Source of the DNA: Zizania palustris
Taxonomy: Eukaryota > Streptophyta > Magnoliopsida > Poales > Poaceae
Direction: 5' to 3'
Length of the DNA: 64,000 bases
NCBI GenBank assembly: GCA_019279435.1
Contig: JAAALK010000289.1
Coordinates: forward strand, 12,220,342-12,284,341
The position numbers and the translations under genes are program-made. Shown one piece after another: positions 1 through 11,201 of the stretch. The number at the start of each line of letters is the position of its first letter. Position 1 is the first letter of the stretch. The notes beneath the pieces are model-generated. The model had not been told where the DNA came from. It did no database searches and saw nothing but the letters and a program-made list of their open reading frames with translations.

Positions 1-1581
1 GATACCTACAGCAATCTTTTCTTGTAAATACTTATCAAATCTCTTGACAAGACAGGTACCTCGAAAGATGACGAAGCCCCTGCTGCACACGAAGTCCCAG
101 CATCTTCGAGGGTCGTGGCCCAGGCGGACCCTCCTGCTCCTTCGGACGCTCTATGCCAGTTAGTGGAAGTCGTGCCCGCCGGAACGGAAGTCGTGCCCGC
201 CGGAGTGGATTCGGGAACTGAAGTCGTCCTCTTTGTAGCGGCTCCGGCGACCGAGGTCGCCCCTGCGGACGCGGCTCCGGTCGAAGGGGTAGCCGCTGAA
301 GAAAGGGCCACTTCTGCCTCAGCCGCAGCGCCTGCCTTCGTGCCGGGGAAGGGCAAAAGCATGGCTAGCCTCGGCCTTCCCCCCGGCCTCGCGACGACTT
401 CAGTCAGCAACTCGGAGGAAGAGGCCACGGCAGACGACCGCCAAGCTTCGTCTTGGCTTCCTTTGCTGGCTCCGTTCCTAGAGCACCGGGTAGGCCTCCG
501 AGCGCTCCTGGAGCCCCTAGGAGAGAAGAGCCAGGACATCGCCAATTCGGACCTGGTCTCCGTTTTGAGCGAAGCTAGGGCTTCGACGCTCAACATGACC
601 CTCGAAAGGGCTGCCCTACAGGTATGAAGAACACCATAGCTAATTCGAATTAATGGTTACAAATACTTTGGTACTTACTTGTTTCTTTTTCTTTGCAGCA
701 ATTCGTCCTTGCTAGAGCGGTAGCGACTTCCAACGAGGTCGAAACTAATCGACTCAAAAGGAAGGTTACCACCCTCTAAACCGCCCTTAATGACTCCAAC
801 GAAAGATCCCTTAGGCTAGAGGAGGAAGCCTTAGCGGAACGGAGGGCCAGGGCTGCGGCCGATGAAGCTCTCCGGACGGCGCGGGAATAGAACGACGCGC
901 TCCGCATTGCGGCCCAAGAGGTTGAAGCCGAACGCGTAGTTCTTCGGGCAGAAGTTGAAAGACTTCGTCAATCGGCGGCCACTTCGAGCGCCCAGTTGGT
1001 GGAGCTCCAAGGGGCTCTCAACCAAGTGATGGCCCAGAAGAGCTCTTTAATGCTCTAGGTGGCCGAGGTGTCGGCTACTGCTGCGGGGCTGGTAGCAACG
1101 AAGAAGAAGAATGCTAGTGCGGCAGAACGTACCTTGGACGCCCTTCAGGGTACCTTGGAATACTTCGGCACTATGTGCCCTTCGTCTTCTGCAGCAACCA
1201 GCGAACCCCTCGATCGGAAGTTGAAGAGGATCCAAGTGGCAGCGTCGCTGATGATGAACTCCGGCGTCCGGTACGGGGAGATCTCCGGGCAGTGCGCCAG
1301 TATCGGTGTTCTTAACCACCTCGAGTCCCTTCGGATCCCTCTTGGTTCAGTCGAGGGTTCGATCCCTGGAAGCTTTGCCTTCGAAGACCTGTTGTGCCCT
1401 TCGTCGGACGTAGCCTTGGCTTGGGAAGCCTTCCGGTCAACCTGGAAGTCGGACCACAAGGCTGCGGCCAAAGCTTGGATTGACGAGTCCTGACAGCAGA
1501 AACAGGCGCAGACAAAGCCCCCACTTCCTGCGTCGCCAGCTCCGGCAATCCCTGCTCCGCCAACCGACCCACAGGTCTAGC
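1..1581 (+). pseudogene. Antisense ORF 1 of the Tat element (coiled-coil protein), broken
   Basis: Opposite in strand to gag-pol. One frame runs through 115-621, then a clear intron (622-698, ACAG|GTATGA ... TTTGCAG|CA), then on in frame from 699 to 1581. Exon 1 is Ala/Pro/Val-rich with short VVPAG repeats. Exon 2 is rich in Glu, Arg, Ala and Leu with a heptad-like pattern (ERSLRLEEEALAERRARAAA), suggesting a coiled coil. In-frame stops at 777 (TAA), 888 (TAG), 1056 (TAG) and 1491 (TGA) break it. The N-terminal part, where the 'putative gypsy type transposon' domain (Pfam Transposase_28) would be expected, is outside the window. Function in the family is unknown. Confidence 0.65.
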
Positions 1582-1683
1582 TCTTAGGGTCACCATGTAT
1601 GCAAACTGCTGTAAAGCCCTTTAATCAATGAAAAAGTTATAATCAAGAAACTCGTTTGGGTGTTGTGCTTTCTTTTTTAGGTT

Positions 1684-2148
1684 TTGTCGTGCCCTTCGAA
1701 TTTTGACCTCGAAATACTGGAGTTTACCGAAGGGCTCCGGAAGGAGTGGACAAACCTCGAGAGCTTAAGGCCCTACCGCCGATCTCGCTTCTCTGTTCCT
1801 CGTGGAGACAAAGGGGAGATACCTCCCGAAATTTTTCACGAGGTCTTAGCGTATATCAAGGAAGAGGAGAAAGAGAAAGCATTCTCGTCTTCCGAACACA
1901 TGAATTGGTCTGACTCGGAGTATCAGGCCGAGGACCCTACGGAGGTTAAATCTGAAAGGCTTCTGACCTGGGCCGAGCTTCAAGAGGAGCAAAAGAAACT
2001 GCGATCCTCAAAGAAGAAAAGAGGTGCGCGGACGAAAAGGACTAAACCAGCAGCTTCGAGCTCCGAAGGACAGAGTAGCCGAAGGGGTAGCTCCAGAGGC
2101 CGACAGGGTCTTCGATTTTTCCTAGGCTTGGACCAAAACTTCTCCTGA
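1684..2148 (+). CDS. Antisense ORF 2 of the Tat element, unknown function
   Basis: An open 154-codon frame on the same strand as antisense ORF 1 and just downstream of it. It starts MSCPSNFDLEILEF, is acidic in the middle (IKEEEKEKAF) and ends in a basic, Ser-rich tail (KKKRGARTKRTKP, SSRRGSSRGR) that could bind nucleic acid. A T-rich tract ending TTTTTTAG at 1680 could be a splice acceptor, so this may be a last exon of the same antisense gene. I do not recognise a domain. Confidence 0.45.
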   Translation: MSCPSNFDLEILEFTEGLRKEWTNLESLRPYRRSRFSVPRGDKGEIPPEIFHEVLAYIKEEEKEKAFSSSEHMNWSDSEYQAEDPTEVKSERLLTWAELQEEQKKLRSSKKKRGARTKRTKPAASSSEGQSSRRGSSRGRQGLRFFLGLDQNFS

Positions 2149-2420
2149 TGTACAAGTACGATGGATTAATGTGAATTGTTCCGAAAGTATTTTGTTTGCT
2201 TTTTTACCCTCCTACTCCTCCTTGTGGGTGGGGAATCCTTTGCAATGTAAAGGGTTCGCCGGACACAATGCTATGCCGGATTACTTGATGCTTCGTATTA
2301 CACTTAACATTCGTACTTGACCTTTTTTAGGCTTCGTAAATTTCGAAGTTAGATCTGTCGCTTAGGACTTTTGATTCTTTTTTTTTAAACGTCTCGTTAG
2401 CCTGGGCCTTGAAACTTTAT

Positions 2421-2946
2421 TTAAAGTCCTTAGACTCTTCTATGGATCCTGACAAGCCGGAGCTTGGAATCCGTAGGATGGCCACCTTCGGTTCTTTTAC
2501 AGATACTTCGAACCCGGAGGCCGGAAATCTGTTTGTTTAAAGTCCTTAGACTCTTCTACGGATCCTAACCGGCCAGAGCCTGGAATCTGTAGGCTGACCA
2601 CCTTCGGCTCTTTTACAGATACTTCGAACCCGGAGGCCGGAAATCTGTTCGTTTAAAGTCCTTAGACTCTTCTACGGATCCTAACAGGCCGGAGCCTGGA
2701 ATCCGTAGGGTGGCCACCTTCGGCTCTTTTACAGATACTTCGAACCCGGAGGCCGTAAATCTGTTTGTTTAAAGTCCTTAGACTCTTCTACGGATCCTAA
2801 CAGGTCGGAGCTTGGAATCCGTAGGCTGGCCACCTTCGGCTCTTTTACAGATACTTCGAACCCGGAGGCCAGAAATCTGTTTGTTTAAAGTCCTTAGACT
2901 CTTCTACGGATCCTAACAGGCCGGAGCCTGGAATCTGTAGGCTGGC
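2421..2946. repeat. 116-bp tandem array, about 4.5 copies
   Basis: The landmark TTAAAGTCCTTAGACTC recurs at 2421, 2537, 2653, 2769 and 2885, an exact 116-bp period. The array ends in the fifth copy near 2946. Units differ by a few substitutions. It lies in the spacer between pol and the antisense ORFs, where Tat elements often keep tandem repeats. Confidence 0.9.
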
Positions 2947-3132
2947 AGCGGAGTCCTTGAACCCATGGTTCGCAGACTGTTGTCTGGGTCTTGGGAAAGA
3001 TGCTTGACTCTGCAAGCATCTCCGTCCTCCTGATGCGTCCATCCGAAGTAAGGGATACTCGAAGAGTAAACAAAATTCGACCCCCCGCTTTTATTTAGAA
3101 AAGAAAGCTTTACAAGTGATTACAAGGAGCCC

Positions 3133-4737
3133 CTAAGCGTAATAACGCTTAAGGTGCTCCGCATGCCACGCATGTTTCAACTCTTCTCCTTCTAAATTAG
3201 CTAATTTAAACGATCCGGGGCGTCCTGAGCGTAGGATAATATATGGTCCTTCCCATTTATTCCCTAGCTTCCCCGACGCTATTACACTTCGCAAAACTAG
3301 ATGACCTGGTCTAAGCTCGTTTGGCTTTATCTTCGGGTCATACCATGTTTTTGTTTGTCCTTGGTACTTCGTTAGGTTGGCAACAGCTCGAAGCCTTGTT
3401 TCTTCTGATAAGTCCAACGAAGTGTTTCTGTCATCTTCGCCTCCGGGCTGCATCACACGAAGGGATCCCCCTTTGAGCTCCGTAGGAGTCATGGCTTCAT
3501 CTCCGAAGAGTAGTCTGAATGGGGTAAAACCTGTGGATCTGGTTTGAGTGGTTCGAATGGACCACAAGATCTTGGGGAGCTCTTCGACCCACAACCCTTT
3601 GGCCAGCCCCACAATCCTTCGATTTAAACCGGATAGGATGTTCCCATTGGCTCTCTCTACAGCTCCATTGGACTGTGGATGACGTACTGCGGCGAAGCAC
3701 AACTTAATTCCCAACTCTTCACAAAATGCTTGGAATGTGTCAGCTTCGAACTAGGTTCCATTATCCACTGTCAACTCCCTTGGCACTCCGAACCTGCATA
3801 TAATGTTCTGCCAGAAAAATTTTTGCACGTTCCTCGAGGTGATAGCAGTCAATGGCTCCGCTTCAACCCACTTCGAAAAATATTCGATTGCTACTACCGC
3901 AAACTTCAAGCCACCTTTTGCCATTGGAAAAGGGCCTATGAGGACCATGCCCCATCGAGGCATTGGCCATACCGGGGCAATAACTTGTAGTTGAACTGGC
4001 GGATGGTGGCTTCGCCTGCCCATCCATTGGCAGCCTTGGCATGTTCGAACCAATTCCTCCGCATCTCTCACTATTGTTGGCCAGTAAAGCCCCTGGCGAA
4101 GTGTCTTGCCAACTAGAGCTCGAGGTGCCAGATGACTTCCGCACAAACCTTCGTGAATGTCCCGAAGTATATCTTGACCTTTGGGTTGGGAGATGCATCG
4201 GAGTAGAGGGGAGCAAACGCCAGCTTTGTACAATACTCCGTTGACAAGCTTGTAATTTCTGGCTCTTGTTTGCAACCTTCGGGCATCCGGACCTTCTGAG
4301 GGATCTATGCCATCTTGCAATATACTCATAATCGGAGCCCGCCAATCTGTAGCCGGAATGCACAGTACTTCTGCAGAGGGTACATGGCTACCTGCGGGCT
4401 GCATTAGTTCTTCGTAGAAAGCACCCTCCGGGAGGTCTACCGCTCCAGCTGCAGCTTTTGCCAGAATATCTGCGAGCTGATTATCTGGTCGAGGGATACT
4501 TCGAAAAGTGAATCCTTTGAATGCTGCTTCAGCCTTGCGGATTTCTTCAAGGTATTGTGCTATATGCATGTTCTTTGCTTGAAAACTTTTATCAACATGT
4601 CCTGCGACGACTTGGGAATCTGTCTTAATCATTATCCTTGCAGCTCCGAGTGCTTTAGCCTTTCGGAGGCCTAGTAGAACCCCTTCGTATTCTGCGATGT
4701 TATTGGTGGTTTTAAAATTGAGTCTCGCAGAATACAT
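3133..4737 (-). pseudogene. Tat pol: archaeal-type RNase H and integrase
   Basis: The minus strand begins with the second RNase H (NFKTTNNIAEYEGVLLGLRK, then IKTDSQVV and RPDNQLADILAKAA). Integrase follows with its HHCC zinc finger (HEGLCGSHLA ... CQGCQWMG), core domain (YFSKWVEAEPL, LTVDNGT, HPQSNGAVERANG) and C-terminal domain ending HAWHAEHLKRYYA. A TAG at about 3748-3750 (minus) directly follows VDNGT, where Gln is expected, and splits the frame. Otherwise the sequence is well preserved. Confidence 0.85.
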
Positions 4738-6183
4738 GGCTTTTTGCCCTGATGGTGATATGATGACCGCCCCTGCTCCGGCACCGGATGCCTGATAAGC
4801 TTCATCAGAAAATATCGTCCATAAACCTTCGGAGGGTTCTTCCGGGGCCCAAACGGCAGATGGAGTCTACTCTGCTACGAAGTCAGCTATGATTTGGGAT
4901 TTGATAGCTGTTCTTGTCGTGAAGGAGATTTCGAAGGGGGCTAGCTCAACGGCCCACTTTCCAATCCTTCCTGTAGAGTCTTTGCTTCGGAGCATATCCC
5001 TAGAGGATACGAGGTTGGAATGATTAGGTTATGCGCCAAAAAATAATGTCTTAGCTTTCGCGAGGCCATTACTAGGGCATAAGCAAATTTCTCGAACTCG
5101 GAGTATCTTATCTTAGCTCCGGACAAAGCTTCTGACACAAAATAAACTGGGTTCTGCACCAGCTTTCCCTTAAGCTCAACTTCCTGGACCAGCACTGCGC
5201 TTACTGTGGAGCCTGTTGCTGCAAGATAAAGGAGAAGTGTTTCTTCTGGAAGGGGCACAGTAAGTGTTGACAAGCTTCCGAGGTATGCTTTGATGTCATC
5301 AAAGCTTTTCTGGCATTCCGGTGTCCAACTGAAGCTCTCGGACCCCTTTAGGGCTTTGAAAATTGGGAGGCTTCGCTCTGCTGACCTGGCCAGGAATCTG
5401 CTAAGGGCTGCGAGCCTTCCTGCTAGCTTCTGGACTTGCTTCAAATTTCTTGGCGGAGGCATTTTTTGTAGTGCACTTATTTGTGTTGGGCTAGCTTCGA
5501 TTCCTCTGCTCGAAACTAAGTACCCTAGTAGCTTCCCTGCTTGGGCTCCGAATATACATTTTTCTGGGTTGAGGCGTACTCCACAAGCTCGGAGGCTCTC
5601 AAATGTTTCAGCTAGGTCTAGGTTATGATGGTGCTTTTGAGAACTTTTTATTACAATATCATCCATGTAGGCTTCGACATTTCGGCCTATTTAATGACCT
5701 AGAGCCTTAGCTATTAAACGTGAAAAGGTGGCTCCAGCATTCCGAAGGCCAAAAGTTATTCTTACATAGCAAAATACTCCGGAAGGAGTTATGAAGCTTG
5801 TCTTGGCCTCGTCTTCGCGTTTCAGCCAGACTTGATGATACCCGGAATAAGCGTCGAGGAAGCTTAGCAGTTCGGAGCCTGCTGTGGAATCTACCAGTTG
5901 ATCTATTCGGGGCATCGGGTAGGGGTGTCGTGGGCATGCTTTATTTAATGAAGTGAAGTCAATACACATGCGCCATTTGTTCGATTTCCTTCTTCCTTAC
6001 AAAAACAGGGTTAGCCAACCACTCGGTATGGGCTACCTCCCTGATGATGTCAGCCCTTAATAGTTTCTCTACTTCGGTCTTAGCGAGGCTTGCTCTTTCT
6101 GCAGACAGCTTGCAGAGCCCCTGGCGCATTGGCCTGGCCTTCGGGTTGACAAGCACGCTATGCTCGATGATGCTTCGATCCAC
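4738..6183 (-). pseudogene. Tat pol: reverse transcriptase and first RNase H
   Basis: RT fingers and palm read from about 6180 down (VNPKARPMRQ, VRKKEIEQ, MCIDFTSLNKACPRHPYPMP, FLDAYSGYHQ). YMDDIVIKS lies at about 5655-5680 and carries the catalytic aspartates. The connection and RNase H (LPEETLLLYLAATGSTVSAV, PVYFVSEALSG) run to about 4941. There is a frame change near 5960 and further breaks near 5690 and 4950, so no continuous product is possible. Confidence 0.82.
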
Positions 6184-7275
6184 CCCGGTGATGTCTTCGT
6201 CGGTCCAGGCAAAGACGTCCAGATACCATCTTTTGAAATTATCCTCGTCTCAACTTCACTTTCTGGGCTCGGCTTGAGAGAGATTCCTTTTGAAAGGTTC
6301 GAGACCTCCGGTGCTTCTCCAGTGACCTCCGTTGCCTCTTCGGCGCCTTCCGCTACGCTGTGCACTTGCCGGGGATCAATTGGTTGCCCGTGACCATACT
6401 CCGTTCTCCGGGCTATAGTTTGGTCTCCTGCAATAGTAAGCACTCCACCTTGCGTGGGCATTTTGAGACAAAGATAATTGTGGTGCGCTATAGCCCCGAA
6501 CTGGTTCAGCATCCCTCTTCCGAAGATTGCATTGTAAGCATAGGGGGCGTCAACAACATCGAAGATCACCTTTTTTATCCAGGCCAGAGGCCCCTCTCCG
6601 AAGGCAACCTTGAGGCTTATCTGGCCGAGGGCATCGAGAGGCGGTCCTGAGAACCCTTGGAGCGGCTGGGCCGCTGGAAGCAGGTGCTTCCGGGAGATGC
6701 ACATTTGATCGAAGGTCTGGACAAAAAGTATGTCTGCGGAGCTTCCGCCGTCTACCAGGATCCTTCGGACCTCCACCCCTGCTATGTCTGCGGAAATGAC
6801 CAAGGGGTCGGCATGAGGGAACTTTACCCCTGCGGCATCACTAGCAGTAAACGAGATGGGCACATGGGACCACTCTGGCATTCCCTCCGCGGAACTCGAA
6901 GTCCCAATGTGCCCAACCTCGCGGACGTACTCACGCCGCTGCCTTTTTGACATGCTTCCGAGGGTCCCCCCTCCGGAGATGGGCAGGACCACCCTCTTGC
7001 CGCGGTCTTGTGGGTCTTCCTGCTTCGGCGGTGGCATAATATTGGCCACCAGAAGTCGCATGGGGGTTTCTGGGACACTGGCTTGGGCCACGATCTGCAC
7101 AAGCTTCGACCGTGCCACCGGTGGGGCTCGATCTGAAGTGCCCCTCCCGGTACTTCGTCCTAGGTATTCGCCCCGAAGGGTTAACACCGACTTGCAGTCC
7201 TTCGTGTCATGGCTTTTGTTGTCGCCATGCACGCAACAGAAAAAACTCTGGCGCCTGCCTGACGCTCTCTCTTGA
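6184..7275 (-). pseudogene. Tat gag end and aspartic protease
   Basis: The frame starts in a short Cys/His motif (CCVHGDNKSHDTKDC), a zinc-knuckle-like end of gag. A basic stretch follows, then a protease with VRRILVDGGSSADILF; Asp-Gly-Gly replaces the usual Asp-Thr/Ser-Gly, as is common in this lineage. The frame stays open through the protease and fuses into the RT region. A TAG at the left end of gag (about 7312) separates it from the upstream frame. Confidence 0.75.
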
Positions 7276-7310
7276 GGTCTCGGGGCCCCAGCCTTGAAGT
7301 TCTGTACCTG

Positions 7311-8625
7311 CTAAAAATTGGTAGGTTCCTTCGGGGCGGAGGGCGTAATGTTTAGCACCTCTGAACGGAAATGCTTCTTCCCTCGCCTGTGCTCGTTGAA
7401 GCGGTTATCTTGAGGGGGTTGCAGGGGAGCCGAGGCTTCAGGTTCCGTCTTGACTTCTCGGAGGGTAGGTGAGGGGGCTCCGGTCCGCAGGAGACAGCCT
7501 TCCTCCGCCTTGGCATACTGTTCGAAGTATGCCATGAGCTGTGCCACAGATGTCACCGGCTTCCGGTGGAGTTTGCTGAGGAGGTTGGGGTTTAGCACCC
7601 CTTCGCGGGCGGCGTTGACTACCGAAGAGGTAGACAGGCCCTTAATTTGTGACTTGGTGTGGGCGAAGCGCGTGAAGTATTCACGGAGTGTTTTTCCCGC
7701 CCACTGCTTTACTTGGAACAAACTTCCTGTGGACATCGGGGCCACAAAGGTACCTTAGAAGTTGCTCACGAACTTCTTCTTCAGCTGCTCCCAGGACCTG
7801 ATCGATCCTGGCTTCAAGGACCAGAACCATTGGAGTGCCACACCCTCGAGAGCGAGGGGGAAACACTTCGCCATCGTGTTGCGCACCCCTCCGCTTGCTT
7901 CTATGGCCAGGGCGTATGAGCGAGCGAACTCTCCGGCATCTAACCCACCGGAGTACTTGTGCAACTTCGAAGCCTTGAACCTGGGATCAAAGGGGACTCT
8001 TTGCAAGTCCGGATGCAGCGGAGACTCATCATCGAAAATGCGTTTTCGGCCTCCTCCGGGACTTGGATAACTTCTGGGGGGTTGTGAGCACCACCATCTT
8101 GAGGCCCTTCGGGGGTCTCGGTGGAGGCTTGAGTGCGTAGGTGATCGGCAGCCTCTTGCCTCCACCTAGCTACTTCCTCCTGAAGCGCCTGGCTAATTGA
8201 GTAGCCTCGGTTCCAGGAAGGTCTTCGTCTTCATCGGAGGGTAGCTCCGGGTCTTGGGAGCTGACGTAATCAGTCCGAAGCACCGTAGGAGGAGCTCGAG
8301 GACCCCTGGGCACTCGACGCCCAGTGGTATCTTCGGGAATTGCTGGAGCGGCAGAGGGCCCCGCTCCTGCAGTCTGAGGGGACCTTCGGAGGGGACCTAC
8401 GGCCTGGCTTCGCTTCAAAGGCATAGCTACTTGCGGAGAGATCCGAAGATCGGGGACTTTGCTTGATCTGGGAAGACGAGCGGGGGCCTTCGAACCACCT
8501 AAGAAGCCCCTTACCGAAGGGTGCGCGGAATCTTGGGACTCCGAGGCTCCCTCCGTAAGTGTTCTTCGAAGTGTGGTCAGCAGTAGAGAACAAGCCCCCA
8601 CGGACGGCGCCAACTGTTGGCGCAA
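7311..8625 (-). pseudogene. Tat gag (capsid)
   Basis: Two frames in series: a Ser/Pro/Arg-rich N-terminal part (8625-8170) and the capsid core (8165-7311). The core shows FKASKLHKYSGGLDAGEFAR, CFPLALEGVALQWFWSLKPG and VKQWAGKTLREYFTRFAHTK, typical of Retrotrans_gag. A stop (TAG, minus) after KKFVSNF near 7755 interrupts the core. The gag begins directly after the primer-binding site. Confidence 0.75.
8595..8612 (-). promoter_or_regulatory. Primer-binding site of the Tat element
   Basis: The minus strand reads TGGCGCCGTCCGTGGGGG two bases inside the 5' LTR. The TGGCGCC start is the usual plant gypsy primer site, complementary to a tRNA 3' end. Confidence 0.8.
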
Positions 8626-9102
8626 AAGATTGTGCCAACAGGTTCTCTGTAATCAAGAACAAACAAACAGTATGCTTGTGTTTAAGAACTTACTCGAGCC
8701 TCCGTATTGGATAATAACTCAAGTAGTCCGAATCTGTGTATTAAATGATTGGGCGATCTTTTTTACAGGGTAGAGAGGGGGGTATTTATAGGCAAAAACG
8801 TCTAAGGAAAAGACCTAATTACCCCTAGATTACAACCGACATCACGGGACTGTTCAGTACCCAGAGCAAGGTTAAATAAGGTAAAACTCTCCAATACGGA
8901 TGGATAAGCCAGACATCTTATCAATCTTGTCGCCCTGCTTCGGAGTCTCCGTATCCTGCGGAGGGTTCCTCAGGACGTCATACCGAGGCACCCTTCGGCT
9001 TGACGCCTCCCCCTTCGAATAAGAGCCCACCAGTTCCGAAGCTTAAGGAATCTTTGAGTTATTGATCTCTAGGTCTTCCAAGTGAAGCAATTTCCCCCAA
9101 CA
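8615..9102 (-). repeat. 5' LTR of the Tat element (488 bp)
   Basis: Minus-strand ends are TGTTGGGGG ... GCCAACA, adjoining the PBS. Base 9103 onward (CAAAC) should be one copy of the target duplication; the other copy is outside the window. Confidence 0.8.
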
Positions 9103-9529
9103 CAAACCTTCGGCAAATAGGAGGGCGCGGAGGCGGCACAGATCTAGCGGCGACGTCCTAGATCCAGATGGCGGGGCGCAAATCCGGCGGTGGCAACGCG
9201 GATCTAGCGAAGAGGTCACGCATCCGGTGGCGGGGTGCAGATCCGGCGACAACAACGCGGATCTGGTGAAGGGGTCACGAATCCGGCGATGGGGGAGCAG
9301 TTCTGATAACGGGGGAATAGATCCGGCGATGGGGAGAAGATCCAATAATCGGTTATTCGGCCATTAATCGAGTTGACTGTCGATTAATCAGGTTGACCAC
9401 CCAATTAATCGGCCAACCGATTATGCTATAAATTAACTGATGTCTTGCCAAGTACAAGTTAATCGACCGATTAATCGGCTAATTGACTGATTTTTTCAAC
9501 ACCGTAAAGAAAGCAATAAGAACAAATTA
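9103..9529. other. Non-coding block with short degenerate repeats
   Basis: 9110-9345 is GC-rich with repeated words such as GATCCGGCG and GCGGATCTAGCG. 9353-9510 is AT-rich with repeats of the palindromic word CGATTAATCG, and may be an old MITE. No gene is seen. Confidence 0.4.
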
Positions 9530-9639
9530 ATTTATTTTCTCCCTAAACTTCCTCTTGGTCCGTAATCTTCTCGTCCTAAGATCCCGTTGATGCCAAAATC
9601 GACTAGCCAAGCGCCAATCAAATCGATGTCGGTCCAACG

Positions 9640-10960
9640 ATGATAAGATCGACGATTGGTTCCTCGATACCGGCACCACCCATGACCCATCACATGACCG
9701 GGCGGCGGGAGCACTTCTCTGACATGGACTCCGGCGTGCGAGGCTCCGTCAAGTTCGGGGACGCCTCCGCCGTGGAGATAAGGGGCGCCGGCTCCGTCAT
9801 CTTCACCGTCAAGACCGGCGAGCATCGGATGCTCACTGGTGTCTACTACATCCCCGCGCTGAGGAACTCCATCATCAGCCTTGGCCAGTTGGATAAGAAT
9901 GGCTCACGCGTGGAGATCAAGCATGGGGTGCTGCGCATCTGGGATCATCAGCACTGACTTATCGCCAAGGTAAATAGAGGAAGCAATCGCCTCTATGTCC
10001 TCCATGTGCAGGTGGCGCAACCCGTGTGTCTTGCAGCCCGCCGTGACGATGACGCCTAGCGGTGGCACGAGCGCTTTGGGCACCTCAACTTTGAGGCCCT
10101 GAAGCAGCTCGACATCAAGGAGATGGTGCGGGGCATGCCGAGTGTCAAGCATGTGGAGTAGTTTTGCGACACCTACGTGTTGACCTAGCAGCGACGACTC
10201 CCATGACCAAGCAGCGGTGACTCCCATTCCCTTGTCAGGCGAGCTTTCGCGCCAAGGAGAAGCTCGAGCTCGTGCACGACAACCTTTGCGGTCCCGGGAC
10301 ATCGGCTACCCCTAGAGGCCGGTGCTACTTCCTCCTCGTCGACGATGTGTCCCACTACATGTGGGCGGTGCTTCTCGACACCAAGGTGGCAACCGCAGAC
10401 GTTATCAAGCGTCATCAAGCTGCTGCGGAGAAGGAGTGTTGCCGCAAGCTTCGAATGCTGCGCACAGACAACGACATCGAGTTCATGGTGGCTGAGTTCA
10501 CGGCGTACTGCGCTGACGAGGGGATTCAGCGCCAGTACTCCGCGCCGTACACACCACAGCAGAACGGTGTCGTCAAGCGCCGCAACCAGACGGTGGTGGC
10601 CACTACTCGTGCCCTCCTCAAGTAGAGGGGGATACCGACAATTTACTAGGGAGAGGCGATGATGACTATCATCCATCTCCTTAACCGTTCGCCCACCAAG
10701 GCTCTTGACGGCGAGACGCCGTATGAAGCCTGGCACGGACACAAGCCGATGGTCGGCCACCTCCACGTTTTCGGTTGCCTGGCGTTCGTCAAGGAGCTCA
10801 ACCACATCGACAAGCTTGACGACCGAAGCACGCGAGGGGTTTTCATCGGCTACGCGGAGGGTTCCAAGGCCTACCGCATCCTTCACCCTACGACACAACG
10901 CGTCCACATCTCGTGAGACGCTGTGTTCGACGAAGGGCGAGGCTGGACGTGGGGCAAGAT
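9640..10960 (+). pseudogene. Copia F protease and integrase remnants
   Basis: Protease DWFLDTGTTH at about 9654, then VYYIPALRNSIISLGQLD and RWHERFGHLNFEALKQLDI (integrase zinc-finger start). The integrase core has LRTDNDIEF and YTPQQNGVVKRRNQ; the expected catalytic Glu of NGVVERRN is Lys. VFGCLAFVKE and STRGVFIGYAEGSKAYRI follow. Stops at about 9956, 10623 and 10914 break it. Confidence 0.8.
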
Positions 10961-11201
10961 GGTGGGTGATGGCTCGACTTCGACGATCAACAACTTCGTC
11001 GTCGACTTCCTCTATTTTGAGGGAGCAGGGGGAGCTAGCAGCTCACCTTCACCGAGCTCGCTTGCCCCAGCACCTAGCACGTTATCAGCTTCGACAAGTT
11101 CTCCACCGCCTCCTGCACCGGCCACGTCCTGCTCTCCTACACTGACGCCCACATCTCCGGGATCGCCATCCACAACTTAGATCCATGATGAGCAGCGCAC
11201 T

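Larger units (their letters stand above)
1..9102 (-). mobile_element. Tat-lineage Ty3/gypsy retrotransposon, 3' end outside the window
   Basis: Read on the minus strand: 5' LTR (9102-8615), PBS, gag, zinc knuckle, protease, RT, RNase H, a second archaeal-type RNase H, integrase, then a non-coding spacer with a 116-bp tandem array and two ORFs on the opposite strand. The dual RNase H and the antisense ORFs between pol and the 3' LTR are hallmarks of the Tat group (Grande, RIRE2 and Retand relatives). A polypurine-like run AAAAGCGGGGGG (minus) lies at about 3082-3093, just after pol. 2149-2420 and 2947-3132 are spacer with no gene seen. gag, integrase and the antisense ORF carry stops, so the copy is dead. 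The 3' LTR must lie before base 1. Confidence 0.85.

Noticed and set aside
2421..2946. Possible CRISPR array
   Set aside because: Units are contiguous 116-bp tandem copies without spacers, in plant nuclear DNA.
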